DNA of 64,000 bases from contig NZ_CP085524.1 in NCBI RefSeq assembly GCF_004353525.1, positions 1,770,142 to 1,834,141 on the forward strand. Reading direction: 5' to 3'. The position numbers were made by a program, and so were the translations under genes. The notes beneath the pieces are model-generated. The model worked only from the letters and a program-made list of their open reading frames with translations. It was not told where the DNA came from and ran no database searches. Positions 8,868-17,992 of the stretch are shown piece after piece; the first letter of the stretch is position 1; the number at the start of each line of letters is the position of its first letter. This DNA is from Zhaonella formicivorans. GTDB taxonomy: Bacteria; Bacillota; DUOV01; Zhaonellaceae.

Positions 8868-8937
8868 GACAAAGCCGCAGGGGACAAAGCCGCAGGGACA
8901 GTCCCCTTGGTTTGTTGGTTTGCATCCCCTTGGTTTA
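8868..8937. repeat. dispersed palindromic repeat, one full and two broken copies
   Basis: A broken AAAGCCGCAGGGGA is followed by a full copy (AAAGCCGCA plus the GGGACAGTCCC core plus CTTGGTTT) and then by a truncated CATCCCCTTGGTTTA. This looks like array decay or slippage. The rest of the 8661-8956 gap shows nothing else recognisable. Confidence 0.75.
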
Positions 8938-8956
8938 GGTACCTCATAAGGAAGTT

Positions 8957-9895
8957 TTAAGGCACAATTCTAGTACCTGTTTTTCCTTCAAGGGCAGCAA
9001 CTAATTCCGTTGGCGACGTAATGATGCCTTCCTTGCCGCCATTCTTAAGGTACCTTAGCAAGGCCATAATCTTTGGACCCATGTTTCCTGGTGGAAAATG
9101 TCCTGCAGCCATGTATGCTTCTGCTTCGGCTATTGTTAGCCTATCCAGTTCTTTCTGGTCAGGTTTGCCAAAATTTATGGCAACTTTATTTACACCTGTA
9201 GATATTACAAGAACGTCAGCTTCAATCTCCTTAGCTAACAACGAGGAAGCATAATCTTTGTCTACAACAGCAGCAACCCCTTCCAGGTTGCCCTCCTGTT
9301 CTACTACAGGTATACCGCCCCCTCCTACACAAATGACAATATATCCGTCATCAATCAAATCTTTAATAGCTTTGATCTCAACCATCGCTTTGGGTTCGGG
9401 GGAGGGTACTACCCGCCGCCAGCCTCTGCCAGCGTCCTCCACTACCTTCCAACCGTCTTCTTTAATATGCCGTTGAGCTTCTTCCCTGGTCATAAAACTG
9501 CCGATGGGTTTAGTGGGGTTCTGAAAAGCCTCATCGTTTTGATCAACTACTACTTGAGTCACAATCGTAATGGCCTGCCTTTTAATCCCTCTGCGGCGAA
9601 ATTCATTCATTAATGACTGCTGGATCATATAACCTATTGCTCCCTGGGTATCAGCCACTGCAAACTCCAAAGGTATCAGCGGCAATTCACCACACGCCAG
9701 TTCCGCACGGCGAATTAAAAAGCCCACCTGTGGTCCGTTGCCATGAGTAATTACAACATTCCAGCCCTTTTCGACCACATCTGCAATATCACGGCAGGTT
9801 TCCCTCATTGTTGCTAGTTGGTCATACAAACCAATGAGTTTTTTGTCTTTAATCAAAGAATTACCGCCTATAGCTATTACTGCCAACTTTTCCAT
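8957..9895 (-). CDS. arcC: carbamate kinase
   Basis: It makes ATP and carbamate (then NH3 and CO2) from carbamoyl phosphate and ADP in the cytoplasm. 312 aa, the standard length. Amino-acid-kinase-family motifs: AIGGNSLIKD at the N-terminus, VITHGNGPQVG near 50, GGGGIPVVEQ near 212, AVVDKDYASSLLA, and a C-terminal GNMGPKIMALLRYL. Start ATG with GGAG upstream. In purine and pyrimidine ring degraders the enzyme is paired with a transcarbamoylase that releases carbamoyl phosphate. Here DUF1116, FdrA and DUF2877 lie upstream on the same strand, but an IS110 element now separates the kinase from them. A role in arginine fermentation with the distant argF is a weaker alternative. Confidence 0.95.
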   Translation of the reverse strand: MEKLAVIAIGGNSLIKDKKLIGLYDQLATMRETCRDIADVVEKGWNVVITHGNGPQVGFLIRRAELACGELPLIPLEFAVADTQGAIGYMIQQSLMNEFRRRGIKRQAITIVTQVVVDQNDEAFQNPTKPIGSFMTREEAQRHIKEDGWKVVEDAGRGWRRVVPSPEPKAMVEIKAIKDLIDDGYIVICVGGGGIPVVEQEGNLEGVAAVVDKDYASSLLAKEIEADVLVISTGVNKVAINFGKPDQKELDRLTIAEAEAYMAAGHFPPGNMGPKIMALLRYLKNGGKEGIITSPTELVAALEGKTGTRIVP

Positions 9896-10306
9896 GTTTA
9901 ACTCACTCTCCTGTTAAATTTTGTTTTTTATTTACTCGACTTTCGCAGATAAGAAACTGCCTTAAAGCCATGGAATTACTAGCTTTTTAAATAAAAACAC
10001 CCCTTGTTTTGGTAAAATAGGTATAGCCAATAACTAAATAACCATCCATGTTTGTAAAACACAACCAGGAATGAAAATAAGTTAGATGACTTGCAAAGGC
10101 TTAATTTTTTGCTACATTGAAATTATCAGGGACAAAGGTTGATTTTATTTTGATGGTATAACCTCGTTAAATAACCTAACCTGATTGCTTTTGAGCACAG
10201 CCAATTGTCGCCCCTTGTTCTTAAGGACTTGGGAACAGCACGGGTGTTAAACTTCTTTCTTTCTCGGGCAATCATCCCTGAAATCCAATGAAGCAGGAGG
10301 AAACTC
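9896..10306 (+). other. non-coding region; candidate IS110 left end with guide (bridge) RNA
   Basis: No gene is supported in these 411 bases. The last 180 bases before the transposase contain several short complementary blocks (for example CCCTTGTTC/GGGAACA-type pairings around 10215-10240). In the IS110 family the non-coding end upstream of the transposase can encode a structured guide RNA that pairs with target and donor DNA. This assignment is by position and family only; no boundary or core dinucleotide could be fixed by eye. Bases 9896-10100 show nothing else. Confidence 0.35.
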
Positions 10307-11553
10307 ATGCAAGACATCCTGGAAATATGTTGTGGTCTTGATGTCCACAAGGAAACAGTTGTTGCTTGCCTCTTGAAAGGCAATCTTAGTGGGGAACCGG
10401 TTAAAACTATCCGCACCTTTTCCACCCTTCTTGCCGGGCTAGATGAACTGAAAGTTTGGCTAGAAAATGAGAACTGTCGGCATGTTGCAATGGAAAGCAC
10501 CGGCATCTATTGGCAGCCTGTATATAACGTGTTGGAAGAAGCCTTTGACGGCAGTATGGTTTTGATTGTTGCCAATGCCCGACATATGAAAAATGTACCC
10601 GGTAAAAAGACCGACATGAAAGACGCCGAATGGATAGCCACCCTTTTGCGCGCCGGATTGTTGGAAGGAAGTTTTATTCCCTCCAAACCTATCCGGGAAC
10701 TCCGTAATCTGACCCGGTACCGCAAAAGTATTATCGAAGAGATTGCGTCGCAAAAGAACCGCATCGAAAAACACTTACAAAGCTGCGGCTTTAAGCTCTC
10801 CACCTTCCTCACCGATATCTTCGGCGTATCGGGCCGGGCGATTATGGACCACCTTTGCCGTCACGGGAAAATATCCGCCCGGGAAGTAGAGAATTTTGTA
10901 AAGGGGCGTGCTAAGAATAAGCTCCATGAGATCAAACAGGCGGTCAATGGCAAAATGGATGTTCATCAAAGAGAGTTCCTAAAGCTATTGTTGGGTTGGC
11001 TAGATCAGCATTACGAGCATCTCCGTCAAGTAGAGCAAAACTTAGAAGAAAAACTGGCTCAGTATCAAAGACAACTAGAGCAACTAGACGGCATACCGGG
11101 CATTGATAAAACTGCAGCAGCAGCCATTTTGGCGGAAATCGGAATTGATATGAGTCGTTTTAAAACCGCTGAACACATCTGTTCTTGGGCAGGCTTAACC
11201 CCCGGTAACAATGAAAGTGCAGGAAAAAAAAGTCCACTCGTACCACCAACGGTAACACCTATTTAAAACGGATCCTATGTGAAGTTGCTTGGTGCATCAC
11301 CCGAATACGTCAAAGCTACTTATCATCCTGGTATTGGAAAATCAAACAACGCCGTGGCGCCAAAAAAGCTCTTGTTGCATTAGCCAGAAAAGTTCTCGTA
11401 ATAATATACAACCTGTTAAAAAATGATGCTGATTACGATGAAACATCCTTTGAAAAAGCCAAACAAAAACAGGAAAAGTTTCGAGTTAAAAGGATTATTG
11501 CTGAAGCTAAGAAACTAGGTCTGGAGGTAATAGAACCTCACGAGGTTGCCTAA
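10307..11553 (+). pseudogene. IS110-family DEDD transposase, frameshifted
   Basis: The first frame (10307-11266) encodes an N-terminal RuvC-like DEDD domain: GLDVHKETVVACL (catalytic Asp), AMESTGIYWQP (Glu), KTDMKDAEWIA (two Asp). Next come a coiled-coil middle and the C-terminal Transposase_20 domain (GIPGIDKTAAAAILAEIG, WAGLTPGNNESAGKK). At a run of eight A residues (11224-11231) the frame breaks and stops early. One extra A restores a continuous frame through STRTTNGNTYLKRILCEVAW to TAA at 11553, giving the normal length of about 415 aa. It could be an inactivating indel, a sequencing error in the homopolymer, or slippage that makes a full product. It has a good ribosome binding site (GGAGGAAACTC before ATG). 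It is inserted antisense to the catabolic cluster. Confidence 0.88.
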
Positions 11554-11949
11554 CAGCTACAATGGTTTTTCCAAAAGAATTAATTTCACTGATGCAAGAT
11601 CTGCATTGGCTAGTTAATTATTACCTTTTTACGGGTTATCCTGGTTGGCATATGCAGTTGTTAAAGAACATTTCAAATTTATTTTCGTGTTAATACCAAA
11701 ACAGAAAGGGAGTTCTTGTAACGTCAATTTTACCAATAAGTACGACCGATAGAAATAAGGAGGCCGGCTTTCCCGTTGGTTATCCGTTTGTACGCCTTAG
11801 TGCATTTTCCCATTATTGTTAGTATCGTAAAAGCAAAACTGGTGAGCCTGTAAACACTTAACATGGTATTCCCCATGTCACAGGTCTGGGCTTTGCCCCG
11901 ATTAAAAACCGCAATAAAAGTTTACCAACATGAAACAACGGGGAAGCAT
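11554..11949. other. non-coding gap, IS110 right flank
   Basis: 396 bases between the IS transposase stop and the NCS2 permease stop. It must contain the IS right end, but no inverted repeat or coding frame with a ribosome binding site is visible. No convincing terminator for the permease was found, which fits an operon originally continuing to arcC. Confidence 0.4.
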
Positions 11950-13248
11950 TTATTTTTCTTTCTGTCTTTGAGGCAATACCTGATTAAGTATAATGGCTGT
12001 TATACCCCCTACCACAACACCGGATCCTAGGATGATCGTAAGGTAAGATGGCAGATGTTCTAATGCACCTTCTGAATGCAGCCCAAAACCCATCCCTAAA
12101 GCAACTGAGATAGCAAAAATGAACATCTCACGTTCCCCAAAGCCTTTCGCTTCGCGGAACTGTAAAATACCTGACCCTGCAATTGAGCCAAACATTACCA
12201 AGGCAGCACCACCTAGTACTGGCGCAGGCATACTAGCAATCAGAGCCGCAAATTTTGGTACAAGGCCCATAAGCAATAATATAATGCCACTGACAGCTAC
12301 GGCAAAGCGACTGGCTACTTTTGTAATGCTTATCACACCAATGTTCTGACTAAAGGAAGTGATTGGTAACCCATTAAATAAAACTGCAATTGATGACATC
12401 AAACCGTCAACACTGATTGCTCCGGATAACTCGCGCCGACCTATTTCCTTATTAGCTACCACACCTGTTGCATAAGTATCACCTATAGTTTCCAGCATTG
12501 AGGCAAATTGCGCTACCAGAACCGCTAAGATCGCAGGAAATGAAAACATTGGCATCCCAAAGGAAAATACTTTTGGTACAGCAAACCATGTTGCCTCCTT
12601 GACCAGTCCGAGATTCAATACACCAACGATACCTGCAGACAGGTAACCTATAACAATAGCCAGAGCAACAGATATAGAAGGCCAAAATCCCTTTGTAAAT
12701 TGGTTTACCAAAATCAAAGTCACTAAAACCAATCCACCAATAGCAAAACTTATTGGCTGACCAAACAGTGGGCTTTCCCCACCTGCTAACCAAGTAAAAC
12801 CTAGGGGCATCAATCCCATACCAATCAAGACTACAACAGTTCCTGTAACAACCGGAGGTACATATTTCTGAATACGCCAAACGAAAAAACTAAAAACAAA
12901 CTCCACAATACCGGCCACAATTGCTGCTCCAAAAATAGCCTGGATACCCAATTGAGAACCCACGCTTATAAATGGAGAAATAAAGACAAATGCTGTACCC
13001 ATACATATAGGGAGGCGAGCACCAAGCCTACCAATACCAAGGGATTGAACTAATGTCCCGATCCCACTGGTTAAAAGCGAACCTTGAACGAGAATAGTAA
13101 TCTGTTCGCCGGGTAATTTTAAAGCAGCGCCAACCATTAGTGGTACAGCTACGATGCCAGCAAACATAGCCAGGACATGCTGGATCCCATACATAATTAG
13201 GTATGGGAGGGCAGGTTTTTCGTCTACACCAATAAAATGACGACTCAC
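11950..13248 (-). CDS. NCS2-family nucleobase permease (uracil/xanthine type)
   Basis: 432 aa with about 12-14 hydrophobic segments. It opens with the NCS2 hallmark YGIQHVLAMFAGIVAVPLMVG and holds the transport-core motif QFASMLETIGDTYATG (Glu in TM8) and the second half-helix GLPITSFSQNIGVISITKVASR with the family Asn-Gln. It imports a purine, uracil or a related cyclic amide in symport with a cation. Exact specificity is not readable, although the QNIGVI variant is common in xanthine/urate and uracil carriers. The start is GTG with GGAGG seven bases upstream. As the next-to-last gene of the cluster it is the obvious candidate to import the ring substrate opened by the neighbouring amidohydrolase. 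Confidence 0.92.
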   Translation of the reverse strand: MSRHFIGVDEKPALPYLIMYGIQHVLAMFAGIVAVPLMVGAALKLPGEQITILVQGSLLTSGIGTLVQSLGIGRLGARLPICMGTAFVFISPFISVGSQLGIQAIFGAAIVAGIVEFVFSFFVWRIQKYVPPVVTGTVVVLIGMGLMPLGFTWLAGGESPLFGQPISFAIGGLVLVTLILVNQFTKGFWPSISVALAIVIGYLSAGIVGVLNLGLVKEATWFAVPKVFSFGMPMFSFPAILAVLVAQFASMLETIGDTYATGVVANKEIGRRELSGAISVDGLMSSIAVLFNGLPITSFSQNIGVISITKVASRFAVAVSGIILLLMGLVPKFAALIASMPAPVLGGAALVMFGSIAGSGILQFREAKGFGEREMFIFAISVALGMGFGLHSEGALEHLPSYLTIILGSGVVVGGITAIILNQVLPQRQKEK

Positions 13249-13341
13249 TGTTTTTCCTCCTCTTCATATATCACCTTATTCAAGTAATTTATGGCAATAA
13301 GGGTGTCCATCTAGCTGCTGGAGTCTTGAATGACAGAGGGT

Positions 13342-13788
13342 CTACCTGTGAATTACTAGGTTTACACCAATTAATAAAAAGATTATGCCAATGAAACGCA
13401 TTGAGTCTAAAGCTATTCGAGGAGCGCCTAATAGACCATAATGATCGATTACTGCTGCCATAATCAGTTGACCCGTAATCGCCGAAGAAAGTACCCCTCC
13501 CGCACCGAGTTTGGGAATAATCGTCGTCATTCCAAGTACGACAGCAGCACCGATTGCCCCTCCCATATAATAAATAGGGTTGACCTGGTTAAGGACGGCA
13601 AAATTGAAAGGTTCTTTAGCAAAACAACGATAAATCACGACTGATATTATCAGCAGCAATGAACCAATAAAAAAAGAAATTGTGGAAGCCATCAGGGGGC
13701 CAGTTGTTCGGGCCAACCCAGCATTTATCACCGGCTGAAGCGCCCATATAGCTCCGATGCTAAGGGCCAAAAAGAAAAATACGAGCAT
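13342..13788 (-). CDS. YdcZ/DUF606-family membrane protein
   Basis: About 148 aa with five predicted membrane segments, the size and pattern of the half-length DMT-related YdcZ family. Diagnostic stretches are ALQPVINAGLARTTGPLMASTISFFIGSLL in two consecutive blocks, GGAIGAAVVLGMTTIIPKLGAG, and FIGIIFLLIGVNLVIHR at the C-terminus. Members act as small exporters or as half-transporters that dimerise; substrates are mostly unknown. ATG at 13788 is chosen because AAGG lies eight bases upstream; the frame also allows a GTG nine bases earlier. It lies between the ring-opening amidohydrolase and the NCS2 permease on the same strand, so it may export or exchange an end product of the pathway. That role is inference. 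Confidence 0.85.
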   Translation of the reverse strand: MLVFFFLALSIGAIWALQPVINAGLARTTGPLMASTISFFIGSLLLIISVVIYRCFAKEPFNFAVLNQVNPIYYMGGAIGAAVVLGMTTIIPKLGAGGVLSSAITGQLIMAAVIDHYGLLGAPRIALDSMRFIGIIFLLIGVNLVIHR

Positions 13789-13867
13789 GACCTTCACCTT
13801 AATCTAGTTATGTTAAGCTACAAAATACCATTCAGGGGGCCATTGATAATGGGCCCCCCTTTCCTTC

Positions 13868-14971
13868 CTACACTCTGGCAATAACAGCTATTGGACCGCC
13901 GCCATCAGGTCCTTGGTGCTCTGCACCACCTGAAACGTAAACCATGGGATCTCCTACCACGCTGGCAATAACAGCATTTACTACCGCTCGTGCCGATCGA
14001 GTATGATTAATATCAGAATCATCAAGCATAGTGTTACGACGACCCCTAACTGTACCAGAAGATGAAGCCTCAGCCTTTGCCAATACATTTACGATCTTAG
14101 CAAGCTCTTCGGCTGGCGGGCAACAATCGAATTTTAACCCGGCATCTTTAAGGGCAGTGCGTACTGCATCAGCGTCAATGGCATCCTTCATAACAGAGTG
14201 CCCAATAACCAAATCGCTGGCACTATTGGTAGAGTTTCCTACTACGATAATTTCATCATTAAGGAGTTCAACCCCGGCTGACGTCGAAGCCACACTGGAG
14301 TAGAGATTCCAGTCATGACAAATGGCTTCATTGCTAATCTTATCCGCAGATATCTCGCCCAGTGCAAGAGCAACTCCGAGAGCTGAAGCTCCACGTGAGT
14401 AAGCCATTGATTTATAGGTGTCGTTTACCGCAACATCTTTTCCACGTCGCTTGGCATCCTCAATTCTTTCAGCAGTCAAAAGCGGGCACTTAATCTGAAC
14501 AAAGTGAACATCGCGGGGATCATCTATTTGGGCATCTTTCATAGCCTCTTTTACAGCTCGAGCCACTTCGTTTACCTGTTCCATGCGGCCCAATTCTTCC
14601 GGCAAAAAATCCCGCGTAAAAGCTACGCCTACTGCCAAGCGTTTTCCCGGCTTAGCCGGTTCCTGGACATCTTTTCGGACAAATACAGTAAGGTGCGGCG
14701 TCATGACACCCTCAGTACCACCTGACATTATAAACGCAACTTTTTTCACAACTTCTTCGTAACTTATTCCCAATTTTTCTGCTACATACAACGCTAAAGA
14801 CTGGGTGGCAAAACCGCGAGTAAAATCGTTAACACAGCCATTACCTTCTGTTTTGCCCAGAATAGCAACAATTTCAGCCGGATTAATCTCCCCTGAATCA
14901 ATCAAAGTAGCCAACCCGCTTATATCATCAGGTGAGGCTGTTGGGATACGAAAAACTTCAACTTTTTGCAT
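13868..14971 (-). CDS. ring-opening amidohydrolase, cyanuric acid hydrolase/barbiturase family (AtzD/TrzD-like)
   Basis: It hydrolyses a cyclic imide ring: cyanuric acid to carboxybiuret (then biuret and CO2), or barbiturate to ureidomalonate. 367 aa, the family length, built of three similar domains. Three Lys/Ser pairs of the unique Toblerone-fold active site are visible: Lys40 (LGKTEGNG) with Ser83 (SGGTEG), Lys161 (KCPLL) with Ser231 region (SVASTSAG), Lys299 (AKAEASSSG) with Ser347 ([14 protein letters not shown]). From memory it is very similar to the characterised Moorella thermoacetica cyanuric acid hydrolase; an alignment is needed. ATG follows GAGGGGG. It is followed by a permease and preceded by DUF1116/FdrA/DUF2877, so its product probably feeds a carbamoyl transfer. 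Confidence 0.93.
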   Translation of the reverse strand: MQKVEVFRIPTASPDDISGLATLIDSGEINPAEIVAILGKTEGNGCVNDFTRGFATQSLALYVAEKLGISYEEVVKKVAFIMSGGTEGVMTPHLTVFVRKDVQEPAKPGKRLAVGVAFTRDFLPEELGRMEQVNEVARAVKEAMKDAQIDDPRDVHFVQIKCPLLTAERIEDAKRRGKDVAVNDTYKSMAYSRGASALGVALALGEISADKISNEAICHDWNLYSSVASTSAGVELLNDEIIVVGNSTNSASDLVIGHSVMKDAIDADAVRTALKDAGLKFDCCPPAEELAKIVNVLAKAEASSSGTVRGRRNTMLDDSDINHTRSARAVVNAVIASVVGDPMVYVSGGAEHQGPDGGGPIAVIARV

Positions 14972-15005
14972 GTTAAAACCCCCTCATTTTTTAATAAACT
15001 CATTG

Positions 15006-16427
15006 TTAGCCAACTGTTAAAATAATTTCAGCAAGACGACGCAGTGCTGCTATAAAACACTCCATTGGTGCCCGGACAAGACCGGCCCCGACCTGTCCCA
15101 CACCTGCCTCACGGTGGGCAATACCTGTATTGATGATCGGGTTAATGCCTGTTTCAACAACCTTTAAAACATCAATCCCTGTTGGGGTTGACCGAAAACC
15201 AAGGTTGGGAATAGTGTAGGCAGGGTTTGAGGTCAAAGTAATATTGTACATCTCTAGGGTATAGTTAAGGGCATCCTGAGGGGTACCCCCTACAAACTGC
15301 ACAATAGCTGGTGCCGCTGCCATAGCAAAACCGCCAAGACCGCACGTTTCAGTAATAGCGCTATCTCCTAGATCAGGGTTAGCATCTTCATCATCGTACC
15401 CAGGAAAATAGAGCCCTTTAACATATGGTGCCGGGGATGTAAACCACTCATTACCAAGCCCGCTGACGCGAATACCAAACTCTACCCCATTTCGTGCCAT
15501 AGCCGTAACAAGTGTACTCCCTTGGATTCCATGTGCAGCATCGAGGGTTGCCTTACAGGCGGCCATGGAAATATTGAGATAGAAGTGATCATTTTTCGCC
15601 AGGAAAGAAACAACCTCCTCCAGTTTATTAGGTGGATAGGTCTTAACTAACGCAGGCATCAAAGTACGTATCAATAAGGAAGTTGCCGCCAGGTTGCGAT
15701 TGTGGCATTCATCTCCCATCTGGAGAGCTTTAGCAGTAAGAGTCTTTAGGTCTATACCACCACATGCCAAAATGGCATCGCGTAACGCCGGTGCTAGGAC
15801 ATCACGAATCCAACGCAAACGCTCTATTATTTCAGGAGAATTGGCCCCGAAACGCAGGACCTTGCCCAAGCCTTCATTAAAGTTTGAGTATGCCCGGTTT
15901 CCAGCGGCTTCATTTTCAACAACAAAAACTGGCATAGAAGCTGAAATAATCCCGGACATTGGACCGACAGCGCTATATTCATGACAGGGAGCAAACTTTA
16001 TTTCGCCGCTAGCAGCCAATTTCTCAGCTTGCTCTGCATTATCTGCCAGGCCTTCATAGATAAGAGCGCCAATAACAGCACCACGCATAGGGCCGCACAT
16101 TTTACTCCATGTAATCGGGGGGCCAGAGTGCAATATCATATTACGTTCGAAGCCAGGAATTACGTCGCCAGCAAGCTTGACATCAACCAGTTTCGGTTGT
16201 GCTTCTAGTAAACGATTGATAGCTTTTTGATTGGCAGTGTTAATTACATCAATATTTTGTTCAATTAAGGCCAACAGTCTGACAAGATGCGGGTCGCCAT
16301 TGGCAGGCGGTCTCCATTCTACATGTATATTAGCGACGCCCAGCGAAGTCAAGTTATTGGCAAAAGAATCAAGCCCCACATTAACAACCTTGACAGGGCC
16401 ATTAATTAAATTTCTACTTAAAGTCAT
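15006..16427 (-). CDS. DUF1116 protein, AllG/YlbE-like carbamoyltransferase subunit
   Basis: 473 aa, whole-length DUF1116 family (E. coli YlbE/AllG, YahG). Conserved family stretches seen: HVEWRPPANGDPHLVRLLALIE near the start, IPGFERNMILHSGPPITWSKMCGPMRGAVIGALIYEGLA (about 120-160), CHEYSAVGPMSGIISASMP, DECHNRNLAATSLL and NGVEFGIRVSGLG. In E. coli the trio FdrA (AllF), YlbE (AllG) and YlbF (AllH) forms the oxamate carbamoyltransferase that phosphorolyses oxalurate. Start ATG with GGAGGG upstream. It follows fdrA with a two-base gap and precedes the ring-opening amidohydrolase by 34 bases, so translation is probably coupled. Substrate here is inferred from context to be a linear ureide from the ring opener. 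Confidence 0.9.
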   Translation of the reverse strand: MTLSRNLINGPVKVVNVGLDSFANNLTSLGVANIHVEWRPPANGDPHLVRLLALIEQNIDVINTANQKAINRLLEAQPKLVDVKLAGDVIPGFERNMILHSGPPITWSKMCGPMRGAVIGALIYEGLADNAEQAEKLAASGEIKFAPCHEYSAVGPMSGIISASMPVFVVENEAAGNRAYSNFNEGLGKVLRFGANSPEIIERLRWIRDVLAPALRDAILACGGIDLKTLTAKALQMGDECHNRNLAATSLLIRTLMPALVKTYPPNKLEEVVSFLAKNDHFYLNISMAACKATLDAAHGIQGSTLVTAMARNGVEFGIRVSGLGNEWFTSPAPYVKGLYFPGYDDEDANPDLGDSAITETCGLGGFAMAAAPAIVQFVGGTPQDALNYTLEMYNITLTSNPAYTIPNLGFRSTPTGIDVLKVVETGINPIINTGIAHREAGVGQVGAGLVRAPMECFIAALRRLAEIILTVG

Positions 16428-16429
16428 GA

Positions 16430-17992
16430 TTAAACCCTCCGGTTCTCGTGTAACTTGATAATCCTGCCCGCCGTCCGAGCTGCTTCCGCATTGGATGGTA
16501 AGACAAAAATTCCTTCTTCTTCGAGGACTTTAACCTGTTCACTAAGAGGTTGCGGGTCGGCTTCGGTACCACACACAAAGGCAATTACTGCCGGATTATT
16601 GCTCGGATAAGCATCCCGGGCACGGGCCACTGCGCGGGCCAGTTCCCCTGCCGGGTCAGCGTGACTCCCGTAACCAGTTACTACATCACAAAGGATAACT
16701 CCTACCTCCGGATCAGCATACTCCTGCATTAAACGTTCGTTGCGAGGAAAGGGATCAATCATTGGATGTGGACGCCCTCTTGTAAACTCGTCATCCCCTA
16801 AATCCACAATGGTATGCTTGTGGCTTTTCCTTGCTGAAGGTAATTTTAGTTCTGGTTTTAATGGGATATTGGAGAAGATATCCCCGATGATATCGCTGAG
16901 TATCACCATTGCCTCGTCGGCTAGGGTGCCCCCCGTAAACAGGCCCCGTATATAACGCTGGTTCGGGCACAGCTGGCGCTCCAACACTGCCATCTGTTCT
17001 GAATAATCCCCCCAGTAAGTTTCCGGTATGGAAACTGCTTCTTCTCCATTGGCCAAAGCGACTGCCTTATAAGCCGCATCTTCGATGGTTACTGCACCCA
17101 CAAAACCAGCTGACCTAATGATATTCATATCGCCTTTTAGCAAATTTACTATTACGGGTTTCTTACACTGCTTAACCCTATCCAGTATTTTTTTAGTTGT
17201 CTGTGGTCCAGCAGGTTTTGAAATCAATAAAATAACCTCAGTCGAAGGGTCATTTTCAAGAAGATCAATACCGAGAAGCATCATTTGCCCACCAACTTCA
17301 TCTAAGAGGTCTCTGCCTCCGGTTCCTATGGCATGGGAAATGCCTCCTCCCATACGCTCGATCAGAACAGTTGCTTCTTGAATACCGGTTCCTGAAGCAC
17401 CAACTATCCCTATTTTGCCACGAGAAACAACGTTGGCAAAAGCAAGGGGCACGCCATCAATAATTGCCGTACCGCAATCCGGCCCCATTACCAGCAATCC
17501 TTTCTTAGTTCCGATTTGCTTAAGCCAGACCTCATCTTCCAGGGAAACGTTATCACTAAATATATGCACGTTAAGTCCCAGGTTTAGTGCTTTAAGCGCC
17601 TCTGTTGCTGCATATATTCCTGGCACAGAGATAAGGGCTAAATTAGCACCTGGTAAAGCCTCTACTGCGCTTCGTAAGGTCTTAGGAGATTGCTGTTTAG
17701 TCTCACCCTGTTGTACTTCGGCACGGTTGAGAAGTTTTTCCGCCAATTCCAAAGCTTTTTGTGCCTGCTTTTCTGTATCTGACGCCACGATTATCGCCAG
17801 ATCATCGGCATTGGCAGCAGCAACTTCAGGTACCAACATCCCTATATTTTCTAAAGTGCTCTTGTTCAACTCCGTCGCCATAATTACAGAAGCATGCTTT
17901 ATCCCCTCTTGCTTACTGAGTTCAGAAGATAACTTCATTAGTTTTACAGAATCCTGATACATCTTTGGTTTAATTAACCATCTAATAACCAC
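16430..17992 (-). CDS. fdrA: FdrA-family protein, AllF-like carbamoyltransferase subunit
   Basis: 520 aa, typical FdrA length. It resembles succinyl-CoA synthetase alpha in architecture: an N-terminal domain with YQDSVKLMKLSSELSKQEGI, a Rossmann-like segment GKIGIVGASGTGIQEATVLIERMGGGISHAIGTGGRDL (about 195-235), and ligase-like VILLISKPAG and PVIVNLLKGD. A C-terminal part has LFTGGTLADEAM, DEFTRGRPHPMIDPFPRNERL and CGTEADPQP. It is a subunit of the AllFGH oxamate transcarbamylase in enterobacteria. The start is GTG overlapping the end of the DUF2877 gene by 11 bases, with GGAG upstream. A CoA-ligase role is unlikely given the constant partnership with DUF1116, DUF2877 and carbamate kinase. 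Confidence 0.92.
   Translation of the reverse strand: MVIRWLIKPKMYQDSVKLMKLSSELSKQEGIKHASVIMATELNKSTLENIGMLVPEVAAANADDLAIIVASDTEKQAQKALELAEKLLNRAEVQQGETKQQSPKTLRSAVEALPGANLALISVPGIYAATEALKALNLGLNVHIFSDNVSLEDEVWLKQIGTKKGLLVMGPDCGTAIIDGVPLAFANVVSRGKIGIVGASGTGIQEATVLIERMGGGISHAIGTGGRDLLDEVGGQMMLLGIDLLENDPSTEVILLISKPAGPQTTKKILDRVKQCKKPVIVNLLKGDMNIIRSAGFVGAVTIEDAAYKAVALANGEEAVSIPETYWGDYSEQMAVLERQLCPNQRYIRGLFTGGTLADEAMVILSDIIGDIFSNIPLKPELKLPSARKSHKHTIVDLGDDEFTRGRPHPMIDPFPRNERLMQEYADPEVGVILCDVVTGYGSHADPAGELARAVARARDAYPSNNPAVIAFVCGTEADPQPLSEQVKVLEEEGIFVLPSNAEAARTAGRIIKLHENRRV

Noticed and set aside
10126-10506. Minus-strand frame of 126 codons across the IS110 left end
   Set aside because: Overlaps the transposase start antisense; low-complexity Ser/Arg composition typical of a shadow frame.
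16430-17992. FdrA as succinyl-CoA synthetase alpha subunit
   Set aside because: Similarity is to the fold only; constant partners DUF1116, DUF2877 and carbamate kinase point to carbamoyl transfer.
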